Below the pieces are notes generated by a model that was not told where the DNA came from, did not search any database, and was given only the letters and a program-made list of their open reading frames with translations. Positions 62,471 through 64,000 of a stretch of DNA of 64,000 nucleotides are shown here, piece by piece. This stretch comes from Cladobotryum mycophilum (Eukaryota > Ascomycota > Sordariomycetes > Hypocreales > Hypocreaceae). How positions within the stretch are numbered: position 1 is the stretch's first letter; the number at the start of each line of letters is the position of its first letter. Made by a program: the position numbers and the translations under genes. The stretch is taken from positions 1,426,001 to 1,490,000 of the forward strand of contig JAVFKD010000016.1 in NCBI GenBank assembly GCA_036429605.1, read 5' to 3'.

Positions 62471-64000
62471 TTATTTTTTCTCTCTCCCTTGCGCTGCTCC
62501 AAGGCAACGAATGAGATGAGCCGGCATCCATCCTCATACCCACATTTGCTGACTTGGATACGGATCGGCAAGGTTTCCGTCTGTCCTGTTCTGATACCCC
62601 TGCCTTGGAACGTGTTGAGAGGGCTCGGCTAACACACATGCATGAAGCAGCATGAGGAGGTACCTATTCTTGAGAACTTGTATCGAGTACAAGCAAGCAA
62701 GATCAAGATAAATCCTGCAGACAAGCCAATGTCGTCTCGTCACCTCCCTGTCGAACCGCCATCGATACGCTTAATCCATCAAACAGCCTAAACTTCGACG
62801 TCGAGAAGCCTTAGCTGACCTCGTCATCTCAAGGCCTCCCCGGCCGCTCGTGCGCCGGAAACTTGAGCCGCAGAGTGCGCCGTTGTTACATTCCAAGGCT
62901 TGGTGTGCCACTCAGGTCCGCCCACGCCCCTGGCGGTCCTCGTTTACTCGCCTTTTGCAATCCAGCGTGTCGCCGCCCTGCATGCGATTGACCGTCGATC
63001 GCGTTGCTTTAGCCTATCGTTTGGCGTTTATTTATGCACTCAGGGCCAGTTTGTTTGAAACAGTGATCAACAAGCCGCAGACACACCAGCGCAAGTCGAT
63101 TGTGCAAGCAGTCAATCATCTAATTGGGGGGGGGGGGATGAAGTACTTGTACAAGCAATTGCAGCTTGGCCTTGTAAATTGATTGCGTTAGTCCCGGCAC
63201 GATCGGCATCTTCCGCCAGAGCTTGGAATTGCATCACCGGGCGATTGGATCCGCACTGCTGAACAGGTAAAGTCCGTTGTTCTACTACAATATGGATGAT
63301 ATGTTCCGTTTTGCTGCTGGAACAAACCCCCGACTCATTGGCCCTCCTACGGTACCGGTTCTTCCCTATTTTTCACCAGGGGCCCAATAAAATATCGGTT
63401 TCCTGACTCCTGAAGCACAGTCTTCTCTCTCATCTAAGGTAGGTCGGAGAGCCCCCTGAGATTTTGAACGCTGCGGAGTACAATTTCGTATTATCTGACG
63501 TGATCTCACTCGTCAATACGAAGTACGGGGAATAATCATATATACAAGCATAATTCTAATTATGTCAAATTAATGATTCCATCATACGAGTTTCTCATGC
63601 GAGGGTGTCGCGTGTCAACCATAGCTGCGGTCCAATCTAGTCCATTTAAAGGGTCGGCAGCGCTCCATCTGTTTGCATAAAAATAGAAGCTCGTGTTCAG
63701 AAGAATGATGATAACAACGTGCGATAGCTTCGAGTCAATCCAGATGTCCTCCGTACTGCACTGCCCTGATGCAATAGTATAGTACCTAATGTTGCAACTC
63801 ATCTCCCTCTTCTTTGGCTCATGCCAGTTTACACTCCTTTGAATGGATCCCCGCCAACAATACAAATTATCGAGTACTCCATAATTACTGGTCTAGAATC
63901 AAGAAGCAACTCCAGAAGAAGCAATAAAAAGGCTAGACTTGCTGTTCCGTCTCTCATTGCCACCACATTTCTGCCGTGTTTCATAAGTGCTTGTACTACT
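61466..64000. other. Upstream region without recognisable genes
   Basis: 2.5 kb to the window edge. Contains the (GA)n tract, (TTTTTA)n-like runs at 62445-62478, a run of eleven G at 63126-63136 and short open frames without family likeness (for example 62850-63182). The part next to 61465 is the leader and promoter of the DUF3405 gene. Confidence 0.6.
61780..61825. repeat. (GA)n microsatellite
   Basis: About 23 GA units, roughly 315 bases upstream of the DUF3405 start codon, probably in the leader or promoter. Confidence 0.93.

Noticed and set aside
62850..63182. 110-codon frame near the right edge
   Set aside because: No recognisable domain, no introns or context, ends through a poly-G run; could not be supported.
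1..64000. tRNA, rRNA, transposon or CRISPR features
   Set aside because: I looked for TTC-loop motifs, paired terminal repeats, transposase or reverse-transcriptase motifs and regularly spaced repeats and found none I could support.

Overview
The window reads as nuclear DNA of a filamentous ascomycete, most likely a Sordariomycete and probably in the Hypocreales. The evidence is short introns (mostly 55-120 bp, GTAAGT/GTATGT donors, CTAAC/CTGAC branch sites), long gene-free spacers rich in simple repeats, and proteins of ascomycete type (CFEM protein, DUF3405 protein, C2H2 plus fungal-trans regulator). I built exon models by hand from splice signals and reading-frame continuity. Order, product and family calls come from sequence recognition; no database search was run.

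Layout, left to right: C2-domain phosphatidylserine decarboxylase (PSD2, minus) and choline-phosphate cytidylyltransferase (PCT1, plus) are divergent across a 2.9 kb spacer. After a 6.5 kb gene-free stretch come a C2H2/fungal-trans transcription factor (plus), the RNA-binding protein HRP1 (minus, with a 1.2 kb intron), the Rab GAP GYP1 (plus), a small secreted CFEM protein (plus) and the PSST/NDUFS7 subunit of complex I (plus). RSP5 HECT ligase (minus) and PAB2 nuclear poly(A)-binding protein (minus) follow, then a voltage-gated proton channel (plus), a possible HAPSTR1-like protein (minus), an ISWI remodeller (plus), eIF3i/TIF34 (minus), C1-tetrahydrofolate synthase (plus), a membrane cytochrome P450 (plus), a SAP/HeH-type membrane protein (plus) and a type II membrane DUF3405 protein (minus). 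The last 2.5 kb has no supportable gene.

Most genes are housekeeping: phospholipid synthesis (PSD2, PCT1), mRNA 3' processing and binding (HRP1, PAB2), translation (eIF3i), one-carbon metabolism, respiration, ubiquitination and chromatin. No mobile element, CRISPR array, rRNA or tRNA gene was recognised, and no secondary-metabolite cluster. The less ordinary items are the proton channel, the CFEM protein, the lone P450 and the SAP/HeH membrane protein.

A striking property of the record itself is that four conserved genes (PSD2, the transcription factor, GYP1, NDUFS7) together need seven single-base insertions in C or G runs to restore their frames. With those insertions PSD2, the transcription factor and NDUFS7 come out as whole numbers of codons (1125, 975, 223); GYP1 cannot be checked this way because its 5' end is unresolved. 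This points to homopolymer undercalling in the assembly rather than gene decay. The proton channel has a different lesion, one extra A.
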